Assembly: GCA_038502055.1 (NCBI GenBank)
Contig: JAXRKN010000021.1
Location: forward strand, 246,001 to 310,000
Origin: Tanytarsus gracilentus
Lineage: Eukaryota; Arthropoda; Insecta; Diptera; Chironomidae
DNA: 64,000 nt
Direction of reading: 5' to 3'
Below are positions 36,290-48,800 of this stretch, one piece after another. How positions within the stretch are numbered: the stretch's first letter is position 1; the number at the start of each line of letters is the position of its first letter. The notes under the pieces are model-generated. The model made no database searches. It saw nothing but the letters and a program-made list of their open reading frames with translations, and was not told where the DNA came from. The translations under genes were made by a program, and so were the position numbers.

Positions 36290-37380
36290 ATTAAAAGAAA
36301 TAACAAAGATAAAATGAAAAAAAGACAAAAAAAAAGAATTTGTCTTCTTACAACCATTAATTTATGTTAAGTCTATAAAAATATATATTAAACTTTTTTA
36401 AAAAGCAATAACATTTCATAATATTTGAAAACCATTTTTTTCACGCTTTTTACTAACAAAAAAAATAATAAGTCGAAAAAAATTAAATGTACAACATCTA
36501 TAGGCCCTTTTAAATATTTTACATTACCGTTAAAAAATTTTTGTGTCCCGGATTTTAATCATCATGTCCTGGTTTTTTTTTGAAAAACCTCTGACCGCCC
36601 AAATAATTCATAATAAGCAACTTATTTTGGAAAATATGCTTAATTTTACAAAAAAAATTAATTAAATAAATTTAAAATTTTATTAGACTATCCAGCCAAA
36701 CGTTGAATAATTGCATCCAATTGGAATAAAAAGAATACGAATATTTTTTGAGGTCTTTTTTCACTTTTATGAATAAAGACAGATCAACGATAAAAGTTCA
36801 ACAGTTTTTAAAGACATCATTAAAATTCGGGAATATATCGATATAAACAAAATCTTGAATCCAGTTTTTGAAATTTCATCAAGTGGCCTCAAGCCAATCG
36901 AAACATTTGATAAGTTTTTTATGTGATATGTATACTGTCATTCTAAAATTTTGAGACTCTTTCGCTTCCAAACATAATGTCATTAATGTCACGTAATTAG
37001 GATTTTATTTTTAGCAAAACTTGTTTTACTCATTGCAAAAAGCAAAAAAATTTTAAGGTATATTAAAGTTAATTTTAAAAGTAATTAAAGTGCACTGTTG
37101 CACTTGCGTTTAATTCAACAGTATGTTTAATTTACAAAATTACAAATAAATAAACTAAATTATTTTTTAAAATTTATAAAAACCCACAAAATGAAAAGTT
37201 ACTTCTGATTAAAAATTTTAATGTCCAAGGCGTAATTTTGAAGTTTTATAAGAAAATTTTTTAAATAAAAATTAAGTTAAAGCTTTTTATGGTTTTAATA
37301 TTTTATCTTTTGAGAGTTTTGATAAAATATTTTTGGATTATTGATACAAATTTAAAGTTTAAGTTATTAAAAAATAATTA

Positions 37381-37500
37381 AGTGCACTGACGTACACTGA
37401 CGTACACCCACGTACACTGACGTACACCCACGTACACTCACGTACACCCACGTACACTCGCGTACACCCACGTACAACGACGTACACTGACGTACATTTA
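37381..37500. repeat. 10-bp tandem repeat array, right end of element
   Basis: About twelve units of the same 10-mer as 36193-36289, in the same orientation, next to the right inverted end. Confidence 0.9.
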
Positions 37501-37540
37501 CGTTCTTTAGAAATGCTAGTTCTCACCCCTAGAGAAATGT

Positions 37541-38989
37541 CCGAGAATAAAAGTTTTAGTGTGAGAGAATTAATGAGGTAAATTTTTGAGATAAACTTAA
37601 GAAATTTTGGACTCAATTTTTGATTTTTTAGTTTTTTACATTCATTAACCTCTCATAAAAATTACTCTTAAAAATCATGCGTCATTGAATGTAAAATTTG
37701 CAAATAAAGCGAGCGAAAGATAATTTACTGGATTTTCCCATTTCAACATTGGAAATTTTCAACATGTGCTGTTTCAGTATTCGCGTCTGATATCATTCAA
37801 CCTAAAAATGATTTATGAGATGCAAATAATTTTTAATGCTGATTTTTCAGCTCCTCCTCGACATTTGTTAGTGCGGCAAATTTTAAAATTAATTCAATTT
37901 ATTTCATCGCAACCAAAAATATTTTTTTCGTGGTTGTTAGTCGGCGTTTTAGCGGTTTTTGGGATCATTAGCGAAAATTTCATTTAAATCTGATCAATGT
38001 TTACGGTGCCACTGGAATTGAGTTGGAAAAAATAAAAGATGATCCAAAAATACAACAAAAAATTATTTAATTATTTTTATTTTAAACAGAGATGGGCAAA
38101 TAATTAATTTTGTATGAAAATATGAGTGTAACTACATGTAATTTTTACTCGATTAAAATGCAATTGCTCATTTTGGCCAATTTATTACAAAAAAAGCATT
38201 TAAACTGCAAACATTAAATATAATTAAACGTGTTGAACTTTAAACAGTGAACTTCAAAACTTTGGGCTGTTTTTTGGCTAGGATGACAAAGTATTTTTAC
38301 TAATCTGAAATAATCTCAACTGAAATTTAAATTATGATTCAATTAATTTTTAAAAGTGTCTGCTCTAAAAATAGAAGAGCACATTACGAAACTGAATTAA
38401 AGATTAGCTTATAAAACTTTAATAAATTGTTCTGAACACATCATTTCAAAAGTGAACTTCAGACTGGATGGATATATAAACTTGAATTTTATAAAGTGAG
38501 TTCAAAAATTAAATAAATTTAGTTTAAAAAAGTATTTTAAGCCTTTTTAAACTATTAAATATTTTTTCAAAAATTCAATTATTTGTGAAATGTTAAAAAT
38601 TAATTAATTTTTTTTTAATTTTATATAAAAATTTAAATTTAAAAATTAACGATTAGTAGCAATTTCTAAAATTAAACCAAACATTTATGTTTAATTAAAT
38701 ATTAATAAATTTTATTTTCAACGCAAATTTTCAAAGTTCCGTAATTATAAAATATAATTTTAAATTTATTTGTTTTTTAATCATATTGAGTTTTTCCATT
38801 GTCAAAGATGAGCAATTAAATTCTAATCGAATAGAAATTACATTAAAAAAATTAAATTTTTATACAAAATTTATGTAATTATCCAAAATTAAATTACATT
38901 ACTTGTATTTTTTTTTATAATTATCCATCCTTGTTCATTGTGAAATTTATTTTCTAGTTAACGAATTTTATATCAACTTTAATTATCTC
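37541..38989. other. Intergenic region with two MITE-like copies
   Basis: 38087-38175 begins CAGAGATGGGCAAA and ends CAATTGCTCATTTT. 38803-38933 begins CAAAGATGAGCAATT and ends AATTATCCATCCTTG. Both are related to the element at 30842-30957. No gene is supported; the ORF at 37766-37987 lacks coding features. Confidence 0.5.
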
Positions 38990-40446
38990 ATGATGATTCG
39001 GAATCTTGTTGTGGTTTTTACAATTTCCATAGCGTCATCGCACGCGCTTAATATTTTTAATCCGTAAGCATATTTTTTTATATTTAAAATAAAAATAATA
39101 AAAAAAATTTAGACTTGAAAGAAAAAGCGATAGTGCATGTGAAGAGATTAAGATTTTTGCTACTCATTTGAATTCATCATTGGATGATGATAAAAAAACT
39201 GACGTTGGCGAATTTCCTCATCAAGTTGGTAAATTATTTTTTATAAATTTTAAACTTTTTTATATTTTTGAATTATTTTTTAATTTTAAAGCCCTCGGAT
39301 ACAAGTTTTCTCGAACTAATGACATCATTTATGCTTGTGGAGGAAGTTTGATAAGTCAGGTTCGATATTCATTATTTTCTTTAAATTCAATATTAAATTA
39401 ATTAATATAATCTAGAATTTTGTGCTCAGCGCAAGCCATTGTGTGAGTAGGAAAAATCGTCAACCCTTATTTGTGTTAATTGGACGAACTTCGTTGAATC
39501 TTGACGATGCTGATGATAACTCAAAACCGATAAAAGTTGATATTAAGGTGAAATTTGAAATATTCTTGAATAAATAATTAAAATATTTTTTTTACTACCT
39601 TTAGAAAATTTTCATAAATCCAAACTATCAAGCTCGTTTTAAGTACGATGATATAGCATTAATTGAGTTAGTTGAACCTGTCATCTATTCAAAGTTTTTA
39701 AAACCTGGTTGATAAAAAACTGAATTAATTTTTAAAAAATATTAATTTACTTTAATTTTAGCATGTTTGGACACAACTTCGACAGATTTAAGAGATGCTG
39801 AAATGATTGCAACGTAAACTTTTTATTCATTTAATTTAATTCTAATTTTTATTGTTTAATTTTAGTGGTTGGGGAAGAGAAGCTGAATGGTTAAAGAAAT
39901 CAATTAAATCTGAACTTTCTTTGGATGAATGTGAGTTAAAATTTCATTCAATTTTCCTTCTTGTTTTAATTGGTATTGGTATTTGGTATTGGTATTATAC
40001 GATGTGATAGCTCTCAGGTATCTTTCGACCCTGGTTAGACGCAAACCAGCGCAGCTTCCTTCAATCAATTTTCCGTCTTGTTTTACTTTAAAGAAAAAAA
40101 TATTTTCCAGGTAATTCAGTTTATAAAAACGTGAGTTCAAAAACTCTTCCAGATGGCTTGAGAAATACTCAAATGTGTACATATGGAAATATCAACGATT
40201 ACACTCCATGCACTGGTAAAAGACGACTACATAAGTCATATTTAATTAGTTTAAAATTTTGAACTTAATGCAGGCGATGGTGGCGGACCACTTCAAATTA
40301 AGAAAATCGTTGAAAGTTCTTCCAATTTTTATTACACTGTAGTTGGTGTCACTTCATTTGGAATGCGTTGTGGAGCTGGACAACCTGATGTCTATACTCG
40401 AGTTTCTCAATATTTGGATTGGATTGAAAGCATTGTTTGGCCATGA
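38990..40446 (+). CDS. Serine protease homologue (catalytic Ser replaced by Gly)
   Basis: Chymotrypsin-fold (S1) protein, predicted to be secreted and without protease activity. Nine exons join in frame to 295 residues: 38990-39063, 39113-39228, 39292-39359, 39416-39547, 39605-39707, 39762-39813, 39866-39930, 40111-40215 and 40274-40446. A signal peptide (ending SSHA) precedes the domain. The usual I-V-G-G activation site reads TDVGEFPHQV. The triad His (LSASHC, residue 94) and Asp (DDIAL, 146) are kept, but the serine box reads GDGGGP (residues 239-244) in place of GDSGGP. CGGSLIS, TGWG and a final YTRVSQYLDWIE support the fold. In insects, such homologues act as cofactors in clip-protease/melanisation cascades or as binding proteins; no clip domain is seen here. 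Confidence 0.9.
39949..40085. mobile_element. Short retroposon fragment in an intron, 20-bp target duplication
   Basis: CAATTTTCCTTCTTGTTTTA (39949-39968) and CAATTTTCCGTCTTGTTTTA (40066-40085) flank about 97 bp with a TTGGTA-rich end. Read on the minus strand this is a 3' tail of TACCAA repeats, typical of a truncated LINE or SINE copied by target-primed reverse transcription. Confidence 0.7.
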
Positions 40447-43014
40447 AATTGATTAAACTTTCATTGAGTTTGAATTAAAAGAATTTCTGTAAAAATTTAA
40501 AGTAAATTAATTATTTTTTTAATAAAAAACGAATGAAAGAGAAAACATGATCTTATGACTCGGCATGGGAAATTACATATTGGACATTTGTATATTTGAT
40601 ATAAATTCGATCTAACAAAATTCACGAAAAAGAAACTTAAAAATTCAGTGGAAATTCAAACCTCAAAAAATTTGTGAAAAGTTTAATAAGAAATTAATTT
40701 TTTTCATTCAACGTTCAAACCTCAAAACAGCAATTCCCACTTTGTCCATTTCACTTCACTTAAAAACTCATTTTACCGCTGCAGTAACATTTCCACAAAA
40801 CAATTTTCCCACTCTACAAAATTCGCCTCGACAATTTAAATTCATTTTAAATCTCGTGAACAAAACAGACACAAGGATGAGAGAAAAACTTCTGCCATGT
40901 TTCGTTGACACGCTCGGCATCATGTCAATATTTATTTTCACTAATTGAGTTTGACTACCGCAACAAAATCCGATCAGTTGGGGAAAAATCTAATGAAATT
41001 TTAGTTCAATGAGCTTTTCGGAAAATTTGATGAGTCAGAGAGGGATTTAAAAATTTTGCTGCAGATTTTAAAATATTTTATGATTTTATCTACATAAAAT
41101 TTCAAACATTGCCAATAAAACATTACTCAATAAAAAATATTTTTAAAAAAATCCAGAATGTTTGCAAAAATTTTATAAAAATTATAAAAATAAAATTTCA
41201 TCTTAAAAAATTTTAGCCTACGAAAAAACCTCAACTCACTCTACCACAAAACAGTGATCAATTTCTAATTTGCATTTTCAACAACTTTCCTCGAGCAAAA
41301 AAATATTTTGAATGTTTTCGATGAATTTTTTATAATCTTTTTTTCTCTCCATATGGAACTTTAGCATATTTTAAGCTCATGCCACAATAACCACCATCGA
41401 GTAAGCTTCATTTAAAATTCATTGGCAAAAATTGAAAAATTTTAGTCGGTGAATTGAGAAAAATAAAATTGAGGTAGGAAAATTTAATTAATTTGCTCAA
41501 AAATAAAATGATAAATTTTTATCTTTAAATTTTTTCAAGTCTCTTTGAAATCCTCCATAAAAATTTCCCATCTTAAATTCATCATCATTAAAATCCTCAC
41601 AAACCATCTCATAATCATCAAGCCAAGCTCTTTCGCATTAATCATCGAGTCATAAATCAAAACTCGAGTGTTCAGCGAGTGGAAAATGAATGCAATTTAA
41701 GCTCTTCCGTCGTCATAATTTATAAACATTGCATGCGACACTCTCGCGAGGGAGAAGGAAATTGCTGGAGATTCTTCTTTTTTTCGTAGTGAGTGAGGAT
41801 AAAAATTGCAATTTGCTATAGGAGAAAAAATCTCATGCATAAATTTTAGGAAGGAGAATAAAAAGCGAGCAAGTGGTAATAAATTATTTTGTTTTGAATG
41901 CTTGAGGTGGAAAAAATAGAAGAAAATTTAGCAAAAAGTTAAAAAAAGAAAAAAAAATTGTAAAGTTTGAATTAAAAATTTTAAAATAATTTTTATTGAA
42001 GTTTTAATAATTTTTTTAATTAAAACTAAATCATTCTCAAAATTTTATATCTAAAATTTTCTTAATAATTTTAACTAAAATTCCACTAAATTTATCTCAA
42101 TTAAAACCTTTTCATTTACATAAGCCCAAAACACAATTTTACCTCCATCCAACATTTTATTTATTCATTATTGAAATTCCACATTGTCCAGTTTATCATT
42201 CATAAACGACACAGAAAAAAAACATCGTCAACATGGCAATTCACAAAGCGACGATAAAGCATGAAGAAAAAAACTTTTTTCAATATTTTATGAAAGCCCT
42301 CAACTGAGCATCGAAAGCCACCAGCTGTGTGTTCATTCATGTGGAAAAATCAAAATTTACAAACACACAAATTCGATGTGTATGTTGAGGGAAATTTCAC
42401 TGAAACAGTGGATAACAAATGTTTTTAATTGTCCACATGAAGTCTGCGTGAAAAAATTTATGAGAGGCAAAAAATCATGCGAGTGAATTTATCGAATATT
42501 GGATAAAGTTTATAAGAATTGACGGTGAATGCCAAAATATTTTTGTAAATAAAAGCATTGAAATTAAATAAATTTTTAATTATTCGATTTTTCTCATTGA
42601 AGTTCAAAAAACCCTCAAATTTATTATCCATTCAATTTTTCCACTTAATTTCAATTGAACCATAAATTTTTCAGCTTTCCACTTTGTCTAATTTTTCATA
42701 TCATCCTATTAGTGCAACACCAATTCATCCATTAGAGCGAGTCATCGTCCATCTCTCGACAATGAACGGAAAAAAAGCATCAATAACCATTTTTTCATCC
42801 TTTTATGCTGAAATTCATCTTCATGCTGGACATATGCAAGAGCTTTTAATTCAATTTCATTATTCACGCTGATAATCTGACTCGTTTGCTGGTTTATTTT
42901 TGGGTGATGTTAAATATTGAGTGGGTTGAAAATTTTAATGGTTTTTATTGAATAAAATTTACAAAAAACTTTTACATTTTATATTTTAAAAAAAAATATA
43001 TTAAATTATTTTTT
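40447..43014. other. Intergenic region
   Basis: About 2.6 kb of AT-rich DNA with no gene I can support. Short ORFs at 40742-40948 and 42684-42872 lack splice partners, signal peptides or known motifs. Confidence 0.4.
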
Positions 43015-44001
43015 TTAAATTTCATGCTCAAATTTAAAATTTTCAAAAGCCAAACTTTTGACTTTTGACTTTTTAACATAAATTTTCCATAAAATTATTC
43101 CCAAAATAATTCCAACACATCCAAAAGTCATTAAACTTCCAACTAGTGTCATATCAACTTCATTTTTCACCAAATTTTCCTTTTCTATTTCAAAATTTTT
43201 CTCAAAATTTTCAAATTTCACTTCGAGTCTTTCGATTTTTGTTAAAATTTTGTCAACATAAATTTTTGTGTCAACACAATTTTTCGTTGCATTTTTAATT
43301 AACTCGATAACTTGATTTGTGCTGTTCTCGACATAACCCGAAGTGCATTCATTCTGATCCAATGAAAAATATCTCAATTTTCCGATTAAGTGATTAAAAA
43401 TTTCCGGCTCGATGTGAAAAATTTTGTTGCTCGAAAGCCAAATCATTTCGAGATCGAGATTAAAGTCAAAAAGTCCACTTTCAAGGACTTCAATCTCATT
43501 ATGATAAAGTTCGAGGCATTTCAACTTGCTAAAAGGTTTCAAATCACTTTGATGAATTTCTTTAAGCGGTCCGTAGTTAATGTCAATCATTTCCAAATTT
43601 TTAAAGAATTTTTCTAAATTTTTGGGAAAATAAAAAATATTTTTATCTTCAGCTTCGAAGCCTTGAACATTGTCGAGCAAGAATTGACCTTGATGAACGC
43701 CCATAACGGATGTTATTGTTACATTGTCGGATGATTCAATGTCAAGATTGTTAGCGACCGAACAATAGTAAAATCCTTCAATAACCCACCAGTTGCTGTC
43801 GGATGAGAAATTACAGGTGATGACAATTGAATTTGAGGTTGATATAAAAAGAAGAAAAATGCTAAAAATAAATTTAAAGTTTTTTAAAAATTAATTTTTA
43901 ATTTTGTTAAAATTATTAATTTTAAATATTAACTTTTTATAAAAATTAAAGATTTTATAAAAATTTGTCTTAAACCTCATAAAAATTCTTTTCATCGCCA
44001 T
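43015..44001 (-). CDS. Short LRR type I membrane protein (LRR-C)
   Basis: Exons 43976-44001 and 43015-43861 give 290 residues. The first exon encodes MAMKRIFM plus AG, and its donor (GTTTAAG) is weaker than usual. A signal peptide follows (IFLLFISTSNS), then a Cys cap (VITCNFSSDSNW). About four LRRs are seen (LKCLELYHNEIEVLESGLF, LEMIWLSSNKI). A short 40-residue coil precedes a membrane helix at 246-270 and a basic tail of about 20 residues. The phrase LKEIHQSDL is shared almost exactly with LRR-A and LRR-D. It lacks the long coil of LRR-A/B. Function unknown. Confidence 0.85.
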
Positions 44002-45851
44002 TGTCGACTTTTTTCTTTAACTAAAAAACTCAAACTGATTCTCATAAAATTTCTTATCTCACTTTCTAAATAATTATTTCCTCTCTCGAGCTCTCAATTT
44101 AAAAAATTCTTGACCACTTAAACACGATCAAAAATTGAGCGAGAAAAAATTAAGATAATAAAACATTAGAGAGAGAAATAAAATGTCGCAAAATAATAAA
44201 ATATATAAGAAAAATCTTTATTGAAAATTGCAAATTTTCCAATGCTTGTGTAAATTTTTTTACATAAATTCTAAAATAAAAAAGTGTCAAAAAATTGAAT
44301 AATTTCCCCTTGCTTCAAACTTTTATCACAACTTCAACTCGGAATCCCTACAATGCATCGCTACATGTTGCATTCCCTTAGAAAGCTCACAAAGGTGCTG
44401 TTCAACCTTCACCATAAATCAACTTTCATAAAACACCTCTTGTTCGAGTTAAATTAGAGCGAATGATATCAAAAATCCACATGTAGCATGAATGCGAATA
44501 TCACTTGAGGGATTTAATGAACGTACGATAATGAAAAGCTCATGTGTGCATGTTAAAATTCATCTAGCATGAAATATGAAGCTGAAAGAATGTGAAGTGC
44601 ATTTAATGGAAGCAGTAAGAAGTGAGAGTTGGTAATTGAGGGAGCGGAAAAAGTTGTTTTGTAGGTGAGAGCAAAAACATCGGTAAATGCAATCGAGTGG
44701 GAGAAGTAAAAGAATATTTAAGAGAGTTGATACGCGGGGATGGAAAATTTTAAAAAATTCCGAAAACAGAAATTTGAATTTTTGAATCCATAAAAATTTA
44801 AAATGAAGTTAAATTTTTAAAAAATTCCTTCCATTGATTTTTAAAAAATTTTTGAAAATTTTTAATAAAAATTGTTTGAAAATTAATTTTAGTTTTTAGA
44901 ATTTTTGATAATTAATTTTGGTTTTTAAAATTATTTTCATAGCTTTTTACAAAAATTTTATAAATTTTATAAAGTTTTCATCCCTTGAGTTTATTACCAC
45001 AAATATTTTCACCCAGCTCGAGTTCATTTTTTTCATCTCACAAGCATTTCATTCACATCTCCATTCAACTTCATTTAAAAGGTGAACTAAAAACGGAAAT
45101 AAATGCTGACATGCAATTCAACCCTCGAGCTCGAGAGAGTTAACATGGAAAATTGTGAATGAATGTGAAAAAGGAAACAAAAAGGTGAAAATGAAACTCG
45201 AGAATGGTTTTATAAATGCTGTTGAGCTCAACAATTCATCTCGTAATCGGTTTTTAAATTTGAATGAATTTGCATTTTGCGTTCTGTGCACGTGAGTTAA
45301 AATTAATTGAGAAAATATTTAAAATTAGATGGGAAATTTTATTTTGAAATTTTGAGATGAAAAATTTATAATTTTTAGGTAGTTTTTGGGTAGTTAAATT
45401 TTTTTTTAAAAATTTTTATTTTCATTTAAAAATTAATAAAATTAATTAAAAATTGAGATACAAAAATTGTTTTTAATTTCCCAAAAAAACTTGATCAGAT
45501 TTTAAATTCGATGCGTGAATGTTTTGGGAACTGCCTGGTGAGAAATCTTGTAACTATGTCGGCATAAAATTTTTGCAACAACAAAAAAAATACAAAGAAC
45601 GTAAAAAAATAATTTTATTAATTTTTACATCAAAAACGTTGAAAAAATCCTAAAAATTTATAAATTTACAATTTTGAATTGTTTCCAAAGTCAAAATTAC
45701 ACAAAATTAAAATCGATCAAGCTAAATCCAGCCGTTAACGATCTTAACTTATTTTTTTAAACTTAAAGGTGAGAAAAATATTCTAACAAAATTTAATAAA
45801 TTAATAAGAACAGTTTTAATGAATTTTATGTTTATTGAACTTTCAGGCAAA
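44002..45851. other. Intergenic region and 5'UTR of the NACHT gene
   Basis: No gene up to the 5'UTR. A probable non-coding first exon ends at about 45769 (donor GTGAGAAAA), with an intron to TTTCAG at 45841-45846, six bases before the ATG at 45852. The region is otherwise AT-rich with no clear elements. Confidence 0.45.
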
Positions 45852-48800
45852 ATGATCGAACTTGAAAATTTAGATAGCAAAATGTTCGATGACTCAACAA
45901 ATCCAGCTGCAATTTTTATTGCTCAAAATAAAATTGCGACTTTAAACTCTGAAAATTCGGTAAATTTTGTTATGGATGAAAATTTTTACATTTTACAAAT
46001 CGATGCTGAAAACTTGGAAGAAGCTTTGGAATTAATTTTACAACAAGAAATTGGAAATATCTTTGTGATTCAAATTACGGTAAAAATTTACACTTTCAGT
46101 CATCAATTTTTAATTAAATTAGCTGAAAAATTTGAATCACGGCAAGTTTTACTTCAGATTATTTCCAAAAAAAATTTAAATTTTGTCAAAAGAAAAAATG
46201 AATTTAAAATTATTTTTTGTTCTAATGAAAATGACAGAAAATTTACGATCGAAAAATTATTAGAAAATCAAAAGTGTAAAATTTCTGATGTTGATTTAAG
46301 AAAATTTTCATCAGAAATTCTCGAACTTAAACTTTTAGCGATAAACTCGCAAGACGAAATTTGTTATCGAATTTTAAATTTATTCGAAAATAATTTAAAC
46401 GAAGAAATTTTAATTTCAGTCATTAAAAGTAGAAATTTTGGAATTTTTCTCGCTTTTTTGAATGTTTTTGAAGAAGAAAAAATTTCAACACAAAAACTGG
46501 AAGAAATATTAAAATTTAACGGTTTTATGATCGCTGTTGAAAGTCGAAATTTGAAAGTTTTTAAAATTTTATTAAATTGTAAAAGTTTAGTAAATTTCCA
46601 ACTGATTCAAAAATCTCTTCAGTATTGCATCGAAAAAGATGTTTTTGAAATTTTTAACGAGCTTAAAAATTTGGAATTTAAATTTTCAAGTGTTCAAAAA
46701 ATTGAACTTCAAAAATTAGTCGAAAGTGGTGAAAAAGTTCTCGCAGAAATTGAAAAACTTCACAGAGCAATTGAACAAAATAATTTACAAGAAATCCAAA
46801 ATTTCACGCTAAATTTTCCAAATTACAAATTTTGTCATAAAACTCCCGATTTTTGCGCCCTCGACTGGTCAATTGAGTGTAAAAGTTTCGAAGCATTTTC
46901 GTTTTTACGCGCAAACGGTTTTTGCACTGACAATGGCGAACTTGATGAAAAAATTAAAAATCTTCAAAACTTTGAGAAAGAAAAAATTCGGGATCAAAAT
47001 TTAAAATACATGAAAACTGCCGACGATTCTTTCATCGGAATTCTCGTCTCAAAATGCAAATTCGACGCGCTTTCGCCGTCAAATCCAGAAGACATTCGTG
47101 AAATGTTGATAAAACTTAAAAATTTCACAGACATTCGACCAATTTTTGAACTTTCCGCCGAAAGTGATGCGAAAATTTTTTTTGACTACACAACAAAATC
47201 AATCAAGTCGATGGATCCGACAAGAAGTGAGCACGTCATGGGAATTGCTTACTATCAAAAAGATCAAATCTATGTTGGCAGAGATAAAAGTGATTTTGAA
47301 CGTTACGGAACTTTCGTTCATGAACTTTCACATTACATTTTTTATTTAATTTATGAAAATGATTGCAAACCATTTTGCGTCGATGACGAAAAGAGAGAAA
47401 AAATTTGGCGCGAAACTTTCACAGAAACTTTAGAAATTTATCAGAAAAATCGAAATCAAACTAATTCGATCATCATGTTTGCATTTCAAGTGCATAAAAG
47501 TAAAAAAGATGCGGAGTTAGTTGTAAGAGTTCCGAACATTGTCGCTACACACTTTAAAAACCCTCAAAAAATTTATGAAAGTGAAAAAATGTTTGAAAAA
47601 CTTTTCAACTTTCATCGGGAATTTATTTTAGAAGATTTAAAAATTCCGCACGTTTTAAGACTTGTGAAAATGAATCGAGATTTTGGGATGCTAAGGAAGG
47701 TGAGAGATTCAAAGTTGCAGGTTAGAAAATTTGAAGAAAGCGAAAAGTTTAAAAATGAAAATGTAATCATTAAAAAATTTAGAAAAATTAATTTGGCAGA
47801 CGAAAAAATTTTAGAAGTTAAAAATTTAACGGAAAAAAATTCAAATGAAGAAATTATTAATTTTCAAGCATCGACCTCACTTGCTGGTCCATCCACATCC
47901 AGACAAAAATCAAAAATTCATGAAATTAGTAAATTTCCATCTTTAAAACGTTTAAATGAAGAAAGTTCGTTGTATTTAAATACAAAACATTTAAAAACTG
48001 AAAACCCTCCAAATTTTTTTGAAACCCCACAAGTGTTAAAGTTGCTAAATTACGATGATCAACCTTCAAGTTCGTCAAATTTAAAATCGCCAACTTTGTC
48101 AACTTTAAAACCTCAAAAAATAATTTTAACCTCAAACGTGCCACAATTGACTTTTTCAGTGGTTTTGAATGAAATTAATGAACTTTATGAAAATAAATTG
48201 CATCTCAAAGTTGAAAATATTTTTGTCGATCAACAAAAGTTTTCTCAAGTTCACATTCAGGAAGAGTTTCGGGAACTTTTAGAGATTTGCAAAATTAGAA
48301 GAATTTTTTTGATGGCTGAAAGTTCAGAAAATTTAAATTTGAGTTTTTTAAAAAACTTAAAAGATGAAATTGAAATTTTCATAATATTTGATGAGGAAAA
48401 ATTTAATGAAAACTTTTTAAAGCCACAAAACGATAAAATTCAGCAAAAAACACTTGAATTGAGAGAGAAAAAATTCAATGAGAAAATTTCACAGATAAGA
48501 AGGAAAAACTTTGACAAATATTCAAAATTTGGAGAAAGCTCAAATTTTGAAGGCGAAAGTTCTTTGGAAATTCTTCAAGATTCAACGATTGAAGAAACTG
48601 TAAGCAAAAAAATTAAACTCGACGAAAGTTGTGAAGTCCAAAAAGTTGAAAATTTTGACCAAAATTTCATTCAAATTGAAAGTTTTAAATTTCAAATCAT
48701 AACTTTCAACCACAAATTCCAAGAACTGACCGAAGAATCTCAAAACTTTATCACACAAAAGTTTGTCAAATTTCAGCAAAATTCAACAAAACTTTCTGAA

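Larger units (their letters stand above)
36159..37532. mobile_element. Old hAT-like element with subterminal ACGTACAC repeats
   Basis: The left end is CAGGGATGAGAACTAG at 36159. The right end, read inward on the minus strand, is CTAGGGGTGAGAACTAG at 37532. The flanks GGAAATGC (36151-36158) and AGAAATGT (37533-37540) agree at 6 of 8 bases, like a decayed 8-bp target duplication. Just inside each end is an array of 10-bp units (ACGTACAC plus TG, CC or TC). No intact transposase ORF is visible, so it is non-autonomous or decayed. Confidence 0.65.

Noticed and set aside
37766..37987. 73-aa ORF with a hydrophobic end
   Set aside because: No signal peptide, partner exons or relatives in the window; AT-rich DNA gives such ORFs by chance.
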